64,000 bases of DNA from JAEWSN01 sp942493335 (lineage in GTDB: Bacteria > Bacillota > Clostridia > DSM-8532), in assembly GCA_942493335.1 (NCBI GenBank), contig OW818693.1, forward strand, positions 4,216,001 to 4,280,000. The letters are read 5' to 3'. The notes below the pieces were generated by a model, which was given only the letters and a program-made list of their open reading frames with translations, searched no databases and was not told the origin of the DNA. How positions within the stretch are numbered: position 1 is the stretch's first letter; each line of letters starts with the position of its first letter. Positions 24,189 through 32,894 of the stretch are shown here, in pieces. The translations under genes and the position numbers were made by a program.

Positions 24189-24770
24189 CTATGCCTTTTT
24201 GGGCCGGCCCCGCGGCTTTGCTTCCGGACTGGGCAGAGGCTGGGTGCGGATTTCATCCAGGCGGGCCTCCACCATGTCGAGCCATCTGATATCCGCTTCC
24301 GCATGCATGACCGCCTGATCGAGAAGAAGGATATGTGCAAGCTGGATTTTCGGATTCAGGGTGCGCCGCCGATTGTTCAGGTCGTGCAGTTCCTGCAGAA
24401 GCTGCCGGCGCTGTCCGTACAGGATTCGAATAGCCTGTCCTTCCCCCATGAAAAAGGAGATCATCAGTTTGACAAAGAACTCGTCAGGTCGGCGGGTGGA
24501 AACGACGGGTTCCGCCAGCCAGTTTTCCAACGCTGTCCGGCCGGTCTCCGTGATCGCATAGATGCGCTTTTCCGGACCGCCGTCCTGTTCCAGCCCTTCC
24601 TCGGAAATCCAGCCGGATTCTTTCAGACGGGCCAAGGTGGAATAGACTTGGGCGGGCTTGACCTCCCAGTTCTCCTCTCCGCCGACCAGTGCGGTGAAGG
24701 CGGCCAGCAGGTCATAGCCGTGTCGGGGTTGCTGGCCAATCAGTCCGAGCAAGCCGTAGCGTACTGACAT
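24189..24770 (-). CDS. PadR family transcriptional regulator
   Basis: 193 residues. The N-terminal winged helix begins MSVRYGLLGLIGQQPRHGYD, with the wing segment QVYSTLARLKESGWISEE and PEKRIYAITETGRTALENWL. The C-terminal half is a Vir-like helical dimerisation domain, with a basic tail. PadR proteins often repress a multidrug ABC exporter in the same operon until the drug binds, which fits this context. GAGGTG lies upstream of the ATG. The gene has a good promoter of its own upstream. Confidence 0.92.
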   Translation of the reverse strand: MSVRYGLLGLIGQQPRHGYDLLAAFTALVGGEENWEVKPAQVYSTLARLKESGWISEEGLEQDGGPEKRIYAITETGRTALENWLAEPVVSTRRPDEFFVKLMISFFMGEGQAIRILYGQRRQLLQELHDLNNRRRTLNPKIQLAHILLLDQAVMHAEADIRWLDMVEARLDEIRTQPLPSPEAKPRGRPKKA

Positions 24771-25117
24771 GTTATTAACACCTCTACAAGTTACTAGATT
24801 ATGAATTAAGTATAAACTCAGTGCATAGATTAAGCAAGTGAAACTCAAAAATCTTGCACAGAAACGGTTTTGCCCAAAGTTGATTTTCTGTTTGAAGAGG
24901 AGTGTCGGATTTCGGGTGGAAGAACAGCAACGAAGACATGCATGAAATGGAAATGATTGCACTTTCCTTTTCCCACCCGATGGGACACAATAATGAAAGC
25001 GAAGTCTACGCGACGTGTTGACCGATTCACCTGTCCGTCTGTGTGGTAATCATGGCAAGACGAAATTGGGTCGTCCGATTCCGAAGGAACGGACGGTCGG
25101 AAACGGAAGTGCCGGAT
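24771..25117. other. Divergent gap between padR and the phosphorelay genes
   Basis: It contains the leftward padR promoter (24809-24837). For the rightward phosphorelay operon I see no convincing promoter; TTTTCC-N17-TAATGA near 24968-24996 is the best, and it is weak. The frame of the HPt gene extends into this gap from 25043. Confidence 0.4.
24809..24837 (-). promoter_or_regulatory. Promoter of the padR-ABC operon
   Basis: On the reverse strand TTGCTT (24832-24837), 17-base spacer, TATACT (24809-24814). The A/T-rich segment between it and the start, with ACTAG and GTTATTAAC, is a likely place for PadR autorepression. Confidence 0.65.
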
Positions 25118-25441
25118 ATGGTGGACAAGGAAGCCTTCATGCGGGAAATGGGACTGGACGCCGAAACCGTGGGTACCCTTTACGATTTTTTCACCGATGA
25201 ACTCCGGGCGGATATCGGGCAAATGGCGGAAAACGTGAAAAATCGTGACAAGGCGGCCTTTGCGCACATCGTCCACAAGATCAAGGGCACGTCGGCCAGC
25301 TACAAGGCCCGCGAGCTGATGGAGCTGACAAAATCCACAGACAATTTCTGCAAGCAGGAGAATTGGGTCGAAGCGTTCGAGATGGCTGACAAAGTCCTTG
25401 CTGCTGCGAGGGATGTATTGAAGGAGCTTGCGCGGACATGA
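25118..25441 (+). CDS. Histidine phosphotransfer (HPt) domain protein
   Basis: About 107 residues, all alpha. The phosphorylated histidine is His53 in HIVHKIKGTSASYKA, matching the HPt HxxKGxS pattern. It relays phosphate between receiver domains. The start is uncertain: 25118 (MVDKEAF) resembles the beginning of the domain and has GGAAG upstream, while the frame is open from 25043. It overlaps the receiver gene by four bases and precedes a hybrid kinase, giving all parts of a phosphorelay in one operon. Confidence 0.85.
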   Translation: MVDKEAFMREMGLDAETVGTLYDFFTDELRADIGQMAENVKNRDKAAFAHIVHKIKGTSASYKARELMELTKSTDNFCKQENWVEAFEMADKVLAAARDVLKELART

Positions 25442-25851
25442 TGGAGAATAATCCGGATATCGGAAAAATCCTGAACAAGAAGATCATCCTGGTCGTGGAT
25501 GATTCCAGTGCCATTCGCAAACAGGTCCGTGCCATTCTGGAAAAGGCGGGATGCACAGTGCGGGAAGCGGGCAGTGAGATCGGCATGCTCAATGCAATGG
25601 AAGAATATGGGCAGTGCGTGCAGTTGGTACTGATGGATCTGGATCTGAATGCATCCAGTGGTTTCGACCTGATCGGGCGCCTCCGCACTGTCGAGCAATA
25701 CAGCCAGATCCCCGTCATCATCCTTTCCCAGTATTCGGACAGGGAGAAGGTTTCCACTGCCAGACTCGCCGGTGTGAAGGGGTATCTCGTCAAGCCGATC
25801 GACCCTGCCATGTTGACGGAGCGGCTCAGTCAGGTTTTTGCAGCCATGTAG
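25438..25851 (+). CDS. Single-domain response regulator (receiver)
   Basis: 137 residues. KIILVVDDSSAIRKQVRAIL holds the acidic pair. The phosphoacceptor is Asp67 in LVLMDLDLN, with ILSQYSD and GYLVKPID giving the conserved Thr/Ser and Lys positions. There is no output domain, so it acts CheY- or Spo0F-like within the relay. The ATG overlaps the HPt stop codon. Confidence 0.92.
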   Translation: MMENNPDIGKILNKKIILVVDDSSAIRKQVRAILEKAGCTVREAGSEIGMLNAMEEYGQCVQLVLMDLDLNASSGFDLIGRLRTVEQYSQIPVIILSQYSDREKVSTARLAGVKGYLVKPIDPAMLTERLSQVFAAM

Positions 25852-25867
25852 CATGCGGAGGTAACCG

Positions 25868-28717
25868 ATGACGCTGAATCTCGACTTGCCCGTCTGGATC
25901 AACCTCTGCTCCGGTTTCCTTGCTTTCGGTCTTTTACTTTATCTGATGTCGCATGAATCCATGCAGGGAATGACCACCCTGCGCATTCTCATGGCCAGTC
26001 TTGCATGGTGGGCGATGCTCAATGCTTGCGAACTGGCTGTGACGGACATTCCGCTGAAGATTCTGCTGTCCAAGTTCGCCTATGTCGGAACGGTCACCTC
26101 CGTACCTGCATGGACCGCCTTTGCGATTATGTATCGCAACAGGTCGGGGCGGATTCGGACGCCCCTTTGGCTCTTCATGGGAAGCACTTCCCTGCTCATG
26201 ATTGCCTTCGTCTTCACGAACGAGCTGCACCACAGTGTCTGGAGCACGATTGCTCCGGACCCGGCGGGAACCGGAAACCGTCTCATCTACAATCACGGAG
26301 CTTTTTTCTATGTGTATGCGGCTGTCGCATACACACTCATGCTGTACGGTACGGTTGTCCTGATCCGCGCATCACGAGCGGATCGGGGACTCCACAGCTG
26401 GCAGAGCATCCTGCTTGCGACGGCGGCGATCATTCCCGTCGCGGGGAATGTGCTCTACATCCTCCATCTGACGCCCTGGCCCGCGCTGGACCCAACCCCC
26501 ATCACTTTTATCTTTACCGGTTTCGCCTTCACGATCGGCATCCTCAGGTTCCGCTTGTTCAAGCTGCTGCCGATTGCCAGGGATCGCCTCTTTGACAGCC
26601 TGCAGGACGGTGTCATCGTCCTCGACCGGGACGGTGGGATAGCCGATATGAATCACATGGCGGGCGACCTTCTCGAACCGGCTCCGGCTGGCGAAGACTG
26701 GGGCGGGAAAAGGCTGAATGCGCTGTGGCCGGACCTTGCCGCGCATGTGTCGGAACGGAACCTGCAGGATGACCTGCCCGAACCCTTTCGGACCCATGCG
26801 GGGCGCTGGCTCGATGTTCGGGTATCGGAGGTGGTGGACTCCGGCGGAAAAGCCGAGGGCCGCATCCTGACCTTGCGGAACGTCACCCGGCTGAAACAGG
26901 CGGAAACCCAGCTGCTGAGCGAAAAGAAAATGGTGGAGGAAGCAAGGAACCTTGCGGAAGAGGCCAGAACGCTGGCGGAGGAAGCCAAAAATCTGGCGGA
27001 ACGCGAACGGCAGGAGGCCGAACTGGCGCGTCAGGCAGCGGATGCCGCCAATCAGGCAAAGACGACCTTCCTTGCCAACCTGTCGCATGAGATGAGGACC
27101 CCGCTTGTGGCCATCACCGGATTTCTCCACCTGCTCACCTATACGGATATGGAACGCGTGCAACGGCAGTATGTTCGGGAAATCGGTCTTGCATCGGAGG
27201 CCCTTCTCTCCCTGGTCAATGAGATCCTGGACATTTCCCGTGTGGAAGCTGGCGGGATGGAACTCGAATCACTGCCGTTCAGACTGGACCGGATTGTGGA
27301 GGAATGCGCCGCCTTGTTGTCGGTGCGGATCGTAGGCAAGCCAATCAACCTGGCTGTCAGCATTGAGACAGAACTTCAGGAGTTGGTGGGCGATCCCGGT
27401 CGAACCCGTCAGATGATCCTGAATCTGCTGGGCAATGCGGTCAAATTCACGGCGAAGGGTGAAATCCTGGTCTTACTGCGGGATGCGGATCCGGAGGAAT
27501 GCGCGAAGGTTGCGGATCCGACAGGGCATCGGATTGTTGCGGTCGAAGTCAGGGACACGGGGATGGGCATCCCGGAAGAAGTGCAGGCTCGCCTGTTTGA
27601 ACCCTTCATCCAGGCGGAGAAAAGCACGGCACGCAAATATGGCGGCAGTGGGCTCGGGCTCGCGATTACACGCCGGATTGCGGAGCTGATGGGCGGGCGC
27701 GTGCTGCTTTCCAGCGTGCAGGGTAGCGGGTCTCGATTCACCTTGATTCTGCCGTTCCCGGTTCATGCGGGTGAGGACCTCGAAGAAAGGGATGCATCGT
27801 CAGCCCTGCTTGCAGGGAAACGGGTCATCATTCTCAGCGCCTGGCCGACGAACCGGAAAATTTTGTCCGACTATCTTGAGAAGGCAGGCTGCACGGTGCA
27901 GGAAGCCGCTTCCGAAGGCCGGATGAGGGAGATTCTCGGTGGAATGTCGGCCGGCAAGTTGCCCGACTTCCTCCTGGTAGACGAAGGTCACGCCGATTTT
28001 GACGGGCATGCCGTCCGGCACCGCATGCTGGCGGAATTCAGGGAATCACCCATTCATTGTATTCTGCTGGCTCCCCCGGCCTCCCGTGAGGAAGGAAGGA
28101 AAACCGACGATTCAGAATTTGACGCCTTGCTCCTCAAACCGGTCCGCCGGAGCGAACTAGTGCAGATCATGGGAGAAATTCTGGTGGGACACCGTGAATC
28201 GAAGGGTTCAGGGAAAACAGGGCATCACCTGGCCGCCCTGTCGGACTATCCGGGAAAGGATGCCCGGCATGTGCTGGCACAATCGGGGAGATCCGCGCAT
28301 GATGCGCAGTCGGTCTCACTGGCGGGTTGCCGCGTGCTGCTCGTGGAGGACACAGAGGCAAATCGGCGGCTCATGGGCATTCTCCTGGGAAAATTCGGAT
28401 GTCTCGTGCGGATGGCAGTCAACGGACAGGAAGCCGTTCAGGCGGTTGACTGGGAAATGCCCGACATCATTCTCATGGATTGTCAGATGCCGGTCATGGA
28501 TGGAATGGAGGCGACCCGCCGGATTCGGCAGATGGAAGCAGTGGGCGCGCATGTGCCGATTCTGGCCATGACGGCCAACGACATGGAAGGGGAGCGCGAA
28601 GCCTGCCTGGAGGCGGGCATGGATGATTTCATGTCGAAGCCGGTGTCTCCACAGCGGCTTGCGGCGGTTCTGAGGCAGTGGAGACCTTATCTCGGATCGG
28701 AAAGCCTCCTGGAATGA
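25868..28717 (+). CDS. Hybrid sensor histidine kinase with 7TM sensor and two receiver domains
   Basis: 949 residues. Residues 1-225 are a seven-helix membrane sensor of the histidine-kinase N-terminal 7TM type; about 235-345 is a PAS domain (LFDSLQDGVIVLDRDGGIAD). A heptad coiled coil (EEARNLAEEARTLAEEAKNL) leads to HisKA with His407 (LSHEMRTPL), then the ATPase with N, G1 and G2 boxes (LLGNAVKF, DTGMGIP, GGSGLGLAI). Receiver 1 (about 655-775) lacks the acidic pair (ILSAWPTN) but keeps VDE and LLKPV. Receiver 2 (about 818-935) is complete, with Asp871. It probably passes phosphate to the HPt protein upstream. No DNA-binding partner is nearby. Confidence 0.93.
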   Translation: MTLNLDLPVWINLCSGFLAFGLLLYLMSHESMQGMTTLRILMASLAWWAMLNACELAVTDIPLKILLSKFAYVGTVTSVPAWTAFAIMYRNRSGRIRTPLWLFMGSTSLLMIAFVFTNELHHSVWSTIAPDPAGTGNRLIYNHGAFFYVYAAVAYTLMLYGTVVLIRASRADRGLHSWQSILLATAAIIPVAGNVLYILHLTPWPALDPTPITFIFTGFAFTIGILRFRLFKLLPIARDRLFDSLQDGVIVLDRDGGIADMNHMAGDLLEPAPAGEDWGGKRLNALWPDLAAHVSERNLQDDLPEPFRTHAGRWLDVRVSEVVDSGGKAEGRILTLRNVTRLKQAETQLLSEKKMVEEARNLAEEARTLAEEAKNLAERERQEAELARQAADAANQAKTTFLANLSHEMRTPLVAITGFLHLLTYTDMERVQRQYVREIGLASEALLSLVNEILDISRVEAGGMELESLPFRLDRIVEECAALLSVRIVGKPINLAVSIETELQELVGDPGRTRQMILNLLGNAVKFTAKGEILVLLRDADPEECAKVADPTGHRIVAVEVRDTGMGIPEEVQARLFEPFIQAEKSTARKYGGSGLGLAITRRIAELMGGRVLLSSVQGSGSRFTLILPFPVHAGEDLEERDASSALLAGKRVIILSAWPTNRKILSDYLEKAGCTVQEAASEGRMREILGGMSAGKLPDFLLVDEGHADFDGHAVRHRMLAEFRESPIHCILLAPPASREEGRKTDDSEFDALLLKPVRRSELVQIMGEILVGHRESKGSGKTGHHLAALSDYPGKDARHVLAQSGRSAHDAQSVSLAGCRVLLVEDTEANRRLMGILLGKFGCLVRMAVNGQEAVQAVDWEMPDIILMDCQMPVMDGMEATRRIRQMEAVGAHVPILAMTANDMEGEREACLEAGMDDFMSKPVSPQRLAAVLRQWRPYLGSESLLE

Positions 28718-28910
28718 ACGGTGCGTGGCCGTCTCGACAATCGTTGCGGGGGGTGGATTTCATGACGGACATCCTTCTGCGAAACTGCATGGGTGGGTCT
28801 GCTGATAAAAGGGTAAACTCCCTATACCGGCATATGTTCAGGATTCCTGTCCGGCGCGTGCTTCACGGTGATTCCATACCCGGCGCTGGCCGGTGGAAGG
28901 AGCGATCGGT

Positions 28911-29681
28911 ATGATAGAAGTGAAAGCCCTGACAAAGGTGTATCGCAACGGAAATCTTTCCGTGGAAGCCCTTCGCGGCGTGGACATGTCCATCGGCGAA
29001 GGGGAGTTCACGGCCATCATGGGGCCTTCAGGCTCCGGGAAATCGACCATGATGAACATTCTCGGTTGTCTGGACCGGGCCACCGAAGGTTCCTACCACC
29101 TGGAAGGTGTGGATGTCTCCGGAATGGATGACAATGCACTGGCCGGCATCCGCAACCAGAAAATCGGCTTCGTTTTCCAGACCTTCAACCTCCTGCCCCG
29201 GATCAATGCGTTGCGGAATGTGGAATTGCCCATGCTTTATGCAAATGTCCATCCGAAGGAGCGGACCCGCCGTGCCATGGAAGCACTGGACCGTGTGGGG
29301 CTCGGAGACCGTGTGCACCACAAGCCGAACGAGCTGTCCGGCGGGCAGCGGCAGCGGGTCGCGATCGCACGCGCGCTTGTGAACCATCCGGCCGTCATAC
29401 TGGCGGACGAACCGACGGGAAACCTGGACAGCATCTCCGGTGAGGAAATCATGGTCATATTCCAACGATTGAACCGTGAGGGCGTCACGGTTGTCATCGT
29501 GACGCATGAACCGGAGATCGCCGCCCACACGCACCGGCGCATCGTGTTCCGGGACGGGCGTATCCAGGCGGACGAATGGCACAATGAGCCGATCGATGCC
29601 GTGCAGGAGCTGGAAAGGATGCGGAAAGATGCCGTTCATACCTTGTCAGGCGACTTCAGCATGCAGACCGTACAGGGGTGA
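28911..29681 (+). CDS. ABC transporter ATP-binding protein (MacB type)
   Basis: 256 residues with Walker A GPSGSGKST, FVFQTFNLLPRINALRNVELP, signature LSGGQRQRVAIARAL, Walker B VILADEPTGNLD and VTHEPEIA. The extra 25-30 C-terminal residues (PIDAVQELERMRKDAV) exceed the core. The start at 28911 follows GGAAGGAG; six upstream residues are possible. It is first of three genes (ATPase, adaptor, permease) forming a MacA/MacB-like tripartite exporter. Confidence 0.94.
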   Translation: MIEVKALTKVYRNGNLSVEALRGVDMSIGEGEFTAIMGPSGSGKSTMMNILGCLDRATEGSYHLEGVDVSGMDDNALAGIRNQKIGFVFQTFNLLPRINALRNVELPMLYANVHPKERTRRAMEALDRVGLGDRVHHKPNELSGGQRQRVAIARALVNHPAVILADEPTGNLDSISGEEIMVIFQRLNREGVTVVIVTHEPEIAAHTHRRIVFRDGRIQADEWHNEPIDAVQELERMRKDAVHTLSGDFSMQTVQG

Positions 29682-29708
29682 TGGGGCTATTTTGTCGGGA
29701 GGACGGGA

Positions 29709-31064
29709 ATGAAAAGAAGAAAATGGCTGGTTCCTGTCATGATTGTGCTCGCTCTTGCCGCAGGTGCGGTCTGGCTGGCCATATCAGGCGCGAACAGGAA
29801 TACGGTGACGGTGCAGGGAACGGGAGAAGTCCTGAAGGGCGATCTTGCGGCGACCGTCACGGCGAATGGAACCCTGGTGGAAAAGGAAAAGCGGGATGTC
29901 TACGTGGACACGCCGGTTCGTGTCACGGCAATTCTCAAGGACAAGGATCAGCCTGTGAGAAAAGGAGATCCGGTGATCGAAGCGGATTTGTCCGATCTTC
30001 GCGACCAGCTGGAACAGGCACGTCTTTCCCGTGACAGTCAGGAACTGACGCTGCGCCGTGTCCGGGACATCAGCACGTCCCAGAGCCTGGAATCCTTGCA
30101 GCTGGCGGTGAAGCAGGCGGAGACCGTCCTTGGTTCCGATAAGGAAACTTTGGCGCGCGCCACAACGGACTATGACACCAATCACAAACTGCACGCTTCG
30201 GGAGTGATTTCCGATGCGGAATTCCTGCGCTACGAGCGGACCCTGCAGGATGCGCGGAATCGGGTATCCCTGTCGGAAATCGGGCTTTCCTCCGCACGGG
30301 CGAATCTTGCGAACAGCCGGACAAACAATGGAAAAACCGGCGAACAGCAGGCGTTGGACATCGCCACGCAGGAAAACATGCTCAAGGTGCAATCTCTGAA
30401 TGTCAGAACCCTGGAAGACAGGATTGCCAAGGTGGAGGCCGCCCTTCTGAGCCCCATCGACGGGGTGGTCACCGTCATGAATGCGGCCGTGGGTGTTTCC
30501 CTCACCTCCATGCAGCCTGCCTATCGGGTTTCGGATCTGGGTACGCTGGAAGTGAAGGCGGATGTGAAGGAAGTCGAGGCGGGACATATCCGGACAGGGC
30601 AAAAGGTCCGAATCACCGGAGACGGCATTGAAGGCACCTTGAAGGTGGAAGGCGTTGTCACAGGCATTTCCTCCATCGCAACGATTGTACGGAACGCGGC
30701 GGGTGACGAGACCGTTGTGGCAGCCACCATCACGATTTCGGATCCGCCGGAAGGGCTCAGGCCCGGGTTGACCGTCACGGCCGACATTGTCACGGATACG
30801 CGGTCGAATGTTCCAATCATCCGCTATGCCATGCTCACGGAATCTACGGACGGACAGACCGCTGTATTCCGCCTGGTGAACGGAACAGCCGTCATCACGC
30901 CGATCGAACTGGGCATCACGGCCGATTTGGACATCGAGGTGACGAAGGGACTGTCGGGCGGGGAAATGGTCCTTCTGAATCCGCCGCAGACGCTGAAGGA
31001 TGGCGTAAGGATCAAGCTGAAGACGGATACGGGCGGCGGGCTCTTCGGAGGGATGGGTCCATGA
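29709..31064 (+). CDS. Efflux adaptor (HlyD/MacA membrane-fusion family)
   Basis: 451 residues: one N-terminal membrane anchor (residues 5-24, WLVPVMIVLALAAGAVWLAI), a barrel-sandwich half-motif (VTANGTLVEKEKRDVYVDTP), a long coiled-coil hairpin (about 90-215), the returning lipoyl half (LSPIDGVVTVMNAAVGVSL) and a beta-barrel and membrane-proximal region (KVRITGDGIEGTLKVEGVV). In Gram-positive bacteria such adaptors act with MacB permeases outside the cell. Its last four bases overlap the permease start. Confidence 0.92.
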   Translation: MKRRKWLVPVMIVLALAAGAVWLAISGANRNTVTVQGTGEVLKGDLAATVTANGTLVEKEKRDVYVDTPVRVTAILKDKDQPVRKGDPVIEADLSDLRDQLEQARLSRDSQELTLRRVRDISTSQSLESLQLAVKQAETVLGSDKETLARATTDYDTNHKLHASGVISDAEFLRYERTLQDARNRVSLSEIGLSSARANLANSRTNNGKTGEQQALDIATQENMLKVQSLNVRTLEDRIAKVEAALLSPIDGVVTVMNAAVGVSLTSMQPAYRVSDLGTLEVKADVKEVEAGHIRTGQKVRITGDGIEGTLKVEGVVTGISSIATIVRNAAGDETVVAATITISDPPEGLRPGLTVTADIVTDTRSNVPIIRYAMLTESTDGQTAVFRLVNGTAVITPIELGITADLDIEVTKGLSGGEMVLLNPPQTLKDGVRIKLKTDTGGGLFGGMGP

Positions 31065-32263
31065 GCTTCTTCGAGATTTTCAAGCAGTCGATGGAAAGCC
31101 TTCTCGGGAACAAGCTTCGTTCCTTTCTCACCATGCTCGGAATCATCATGGGCGTGTTTTCGATCATCGCCATCGTGGCAACGGGAAATGCCATCAAATC
31201 CTATGTAAATGCGGAGTTCGAGAAGATTGGCTCGAATACGATCGGCATCAGTACGAAAAATGGCGGACCCGTGGACGACATGGCGCTGGATGACGTGCAG
31301 ATCGTCCGGGATGCGCTGCCGGACTTGAAGAACATCGCGCCGTATTTCAGCGGCCGGGGAGGTTCCATCCGCATCGGCACCAAGACGCGCATGATCCTGT
31401 TCAACGGCGTGATTCCCATTGCGCGGGAACAGACCTCCATGGATATTGTCTCGGGCCGCTACATCAGTGAGGGCGATGTGCGGACACGCGCGAAGGTGTG
31501 CCTCATCAGTGCATCCCTGGCCTACCAGGTGTTCCGCAAGACAAACGTCGTGGGGGAGAAATTCACCTTCAAGGCACGTTCCGGTGCAACGGCGTCGCTG
31601 ATGGTCATCGGCATCATCGACAGCCAGATTGATTCCCTGACGAGCATGTTCGGGGACGAAGCGCCGGTCACGGTCCACCTGCCGCTCACCACGGCGCAGG
31701 AATTGGCCGGTTCAAAGGTTGTCACGGAAATTCGCGTCGTGATGCGGGAAAACGATGATCTGAAGCAGGCTGGAATCGGCGCGGTGAAGGCGCTTGAATT
31801 CGTGCGGGGCGTGAAGGATGCCTACAGTGCGACCAGTTCCGACGACGTGCTCACCCAGCTCAACAATATTCTCGGCATGATCCAGATCGCACTTGGGATC
31901 ATTGCCGCAGTCACGCTTGCAGTTGGCGGAATCGGCATCGTGAACATCCTGCTGGTCTCCGTGACGGAACGAACACGGGAAATCGGCGTGCGCAAGGCGC
32001 TCGGCGCGCGAAAGCGGGACATCGTGCTGCAGTTTGTGGCCGAAGCCATGCTCATGACGGGCATGTCAGGCGGTATTGGCATTGCGATGGGCGTTCTGGC
32101 GGGCTCCATCATCTCCGCGGTCATCAGGATTCCGCCCGTGGTGAACTTTCCCCTCGTCATTCTCGCATTTCTGTTCTCCCTGGTGCTGGGTCTCGGATTC
32201 GGTGTATATCCCGCGAAACGGGCGGCGGATTTGGATCCGATCGAATCATTGCGGTACGAATGA
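31061..32263 (+). CDS. MacB-type ABC transporter permease
   Basis: 400 residues with the standard layout: an N-terminal helix after LLGNKLRSFLTMLGIIMGVFS, a large periplasmic-type domain (about 50-265) and three C-terminal helices beginning LGIIAAVTLAVGGIGIVNIL, followed by SVTERTREIGVRKALGARKRD. The C-terminus PAKRAADLDPIESLRYE is the family signature. It is the third gene of the tripartite system. Confidence 0.95.
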   Translation: MSFFEIFKQSMESLLGNKLRSFLTMLGIIMGVFSIIAIVATGNAIKSYVNAEFEKIGSNTIGISTKNGGPVDDMALDDVQIVRDALPDLKNIAPYFSGRGGSIRIGTKTRMILFNGVIPIAREQTSMDIVSGRYISEGDVRTRAKVCLISASLAYQVFRKTNVVGEKFTFKARSGATASLMVIGIIDSQIDSLTSMFGDEAPVTVHLPLTTAQELAGSKVVTEIRVVMRENDDLKQAGIGAVKALEFVRGVKDAYSATSSDDVLTQLNNILGMIQIALGIIAAVTLAVGGIGIVNILLVSVTERTREIGVRKALGARKRDIVLQFVAEAMLMTGMSGGIGIAMGVLAGSIISAVIRIPPVVNFPLVILAFLFSLVLGLGFGVYPAKRAADLDPIESLRYE

Positions 32264-32352
32264 GCGCATTGCGTATGGTATAATGGCGGTGCATGCGGCG
32301 CCGGATGTCCTTTGCATTCCCGGGGTCACAAGGCGACGGGAGGCACTGCGCC

Positions 32353-32844
32353 ATGGGCTACATCATGGATCTTCGCAAAAGCGTCGGAAACGCCCCGCTG
32401 TTCATGCCGGGCGCCGGCGTTTTTTTCATAGACGGCGGGAACCGGGCTCTTCTGCAGCAACGCAGAGACAATGGATTGTGGGCGGGAACCGGAGGCTCGA
32501 TGGAATTCGGGGAAACCTTCGAGGATACCGTCCGACGGGAGGCGGTAGAGGAAGTCGGCCTCTTCCCGGAAAGGCTGGAGAGGCTGAACGTTTATTCCGG
32601 CGAGGACCAGCATTATGTGTATCCGAATGGGCATGAGGTGTATGTGGTCGCGGTGACCTTCGTGTGCGACCAATACAGCGGGACGCTGACGGTGGATATG
32701 GAAGAATGCAGGGATGCGCGCTTTTTCGCGCTGCAGGATTTCCCAGCCGAATCGGAAATCCATCCGCCGGACCGGCCGATGATCCGTGATCTTCGCATGT
32801 GGCTTGAAAAACGCATGGCGTGCGCCACGCAACCATTGCCCTGA
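32353..32844 (+). CDS. Nudix hydrolase
   Basis: 163 residues. The Nudix box is intact from the Gly of GGSMEFGETFEDTVRR to EAVEEVGL (Gx5Ex7REUxEExGU). WAGTGGSMEFGE and the segment QHYVYPNGHEVYVVAVTF resemble ADP-ribose/NTP pyrophosphatases of the MutT type. The start at 32353 follows GGGAGGC; ATG at 32365 is possible. The substrate is unknown. One of three Nudix genes in the window. Confidence 0.9.
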   Translation: MGYIMDLRKSVGNAPLFMPGAGVFFIDGGNRALLQQRRDNGLWAGTGGSMEFGETFEDTVRREAVEEVGLFPERLERLNVYSGEDQHYVYPNGHEVYVVAVTFVCDQYSGTLTVDMEECRDARFFALQDFPAESEIHPPDRPMIRDLRMWLEKRMACATQPLP

Positions 32845-32894
32845 AGTACGCCGCATTCCCGCATCGGATGGGACAAGTAAAAGGAGTAAATGAC

